Shown: piece by piece, positions 63,750 through 64,000 of the stretch
Numbering within the stretch: the first letter of the stretch is position 1
Layout: every line of letters begins with the position of its first letter
NCBI GenBank assembly: GCA_964019135.1
Contig: OZ025249.1
Coordinates: 930,001 to 994,000 of the forward strand
Source of the DNA: Arenicola marina
Taxonomy: Eukaryota > Annelida > Polychaeta > Arenicolidae
Direction: 5' to 3'
Length of the DNA stretch: 64,000 bases
The notes under the pieces: generated by a model
Told to the model about the DNA's origin: nothing
Database searches by the model: none
The model's input: only the letters and a program-made list of their open reading frames with translations
Translations under genes and position numbers: made by a program

Positions 63750-63976
63750 GTAGGTGGCGACACCCAATACTGTCTATTACTATAGAAGTCGTTGCCAAAG
63801 CGTCACGTCGTGTTTCTGGAATGTGTATCACAAGGTAGTTGTTAAAATGTGAAGTCAGATAGAATGTTAAACGTTAAGAATCGGCCAATAAAACCCGACA
63901 AGTGTCTTGAGCTTTCAAACCAGTATGTGAACTTATTTGTTATTTGTTAAGCTGACCGCCTAGTATCTTTTGACAG
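63750..63976. other. Short repeat-free intron
   Basis: 227 bases of ordinary AT-rich intron, without tandem repeats, ending TATCTTTTGACAG. No gene is seen. Confidence 0.8.
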
Positions 63977-64000
63977 AGTCGGCCGGGACCGCCAGGATCC
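63977..64000 (+). CDS. Collagen exon, first 24 bases (runs off the window)
   Basis: After the acceptor TATCTTTTGACAG the frame continues from the previous exon as S-R-P-G-P-P-G-S. With the preceding G-P it reads GPS RP GPP GS, a two-residue slip similar to the one at 59741. The exon end is outside the window. The next AG, two bases on, would break the frame, so the first AG is used. Confidence 0.8.

Larger units (their letters stand above)
30160..64000 (+). other. Collagen gene, partial (internal exons and introns)
   Basis: A single + strand gene is inferred from ten exons with complete AG/GT borders plus a partial last exon, all phase 0 and all encoding Gly-X-Y or short interruptions of it. 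The secreted product would be a triple-helical extracellular-matrix protein. Exon sizes are 66, 108, 54, 51, 39, 45, 78, 108, 63 and 51 bases. The 45/54/108 sizes recall the fibrillar collagen pattern, but the others do not. The Cys-x3-Cys-Pro-Gln-Gly-Pro-Pro-Gly entry and at least four interruptions point to a FACIT-like or multiplexin-like chain. The start codon, signal peptide and C-terminal domain are all outside the window. The collagen type is not assigned. Confidence 0.9.

Overview
The window is animal (metazoan) genomic DNA. On the + strand it carries the exons of one interrupted collagen gene. Ten tiny exons (30615 to 63749) and the start of an eleventh (63977 to the window end) each have an AG acceptor and a GT donor, and all are phase 0. 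Their conceptual translations join into one Gly-X-Y protein. One further candidate exon (30160-30197) lies upstream. All coding sequence together is only about 0.7 kb, roughly 1% of the window.

The rest is almost entirely tandem repeats: by hand count about 95% of the bases lie in some 15 minisatellites with periods of 18 to 99 bp. Layout: 1-30152, 40-bp array of about 750 copies with nested higher-order duplications; 30160-30680, possible end of a non-collagenous domain and the entry into the triple helix (C-x3-C-P-Q-G-P-P-G); 30681-42510, 41-bp array of about 289 copies; exon 42637-42744; 99/51-bp, 40-bp and 21-bp arrays to 47548; exon 47667-47720; 39-bp and 29-bp arrays; exon 48913-48963; 45-bp array; exon 52520-52558; 46-bp array of about 119 copies; exon 58372-58416; 21-bp and 38-bp arrays; exon 59741-59818; 34-bp and 42-bp arrays; exons 61482-61589 and 61775-61837; 18-bp array; exon 63699-63749; and the first 24 bases of another exon at 63977.

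The protein has four breaks in Gly-X-Y within about 240 residues, including a Trp-Asp pair. That argues against a classical fibrillar collagen and suits a FACIT-like or multiplexin-like chain, but the exact type cannot be fixed here.

The most striking pattern is that in four introns the minisatellite unit contains a copy of that intron's own 5' splice junction, with up to 27 bases of exon plus the donor. Introns are therefore filled with dozens to hundreds of exon-end/donor decoys. The clearest case is 52559-58045. The neighbouring upstream array (48970-52313) instead repeats an acceptor-like motif. Donor-associated intronic minisatellites have, as far as I recall, been described in lancelets (Branchiostoma, 'mirages' at the Adh locus). 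This, with TTAGGG-type interstitial repeats, makes a cephalochordate the best guess, but other marine invertebrates are not excluded. The long open frames in the window are by-products of repeats without stop codons, not genes.
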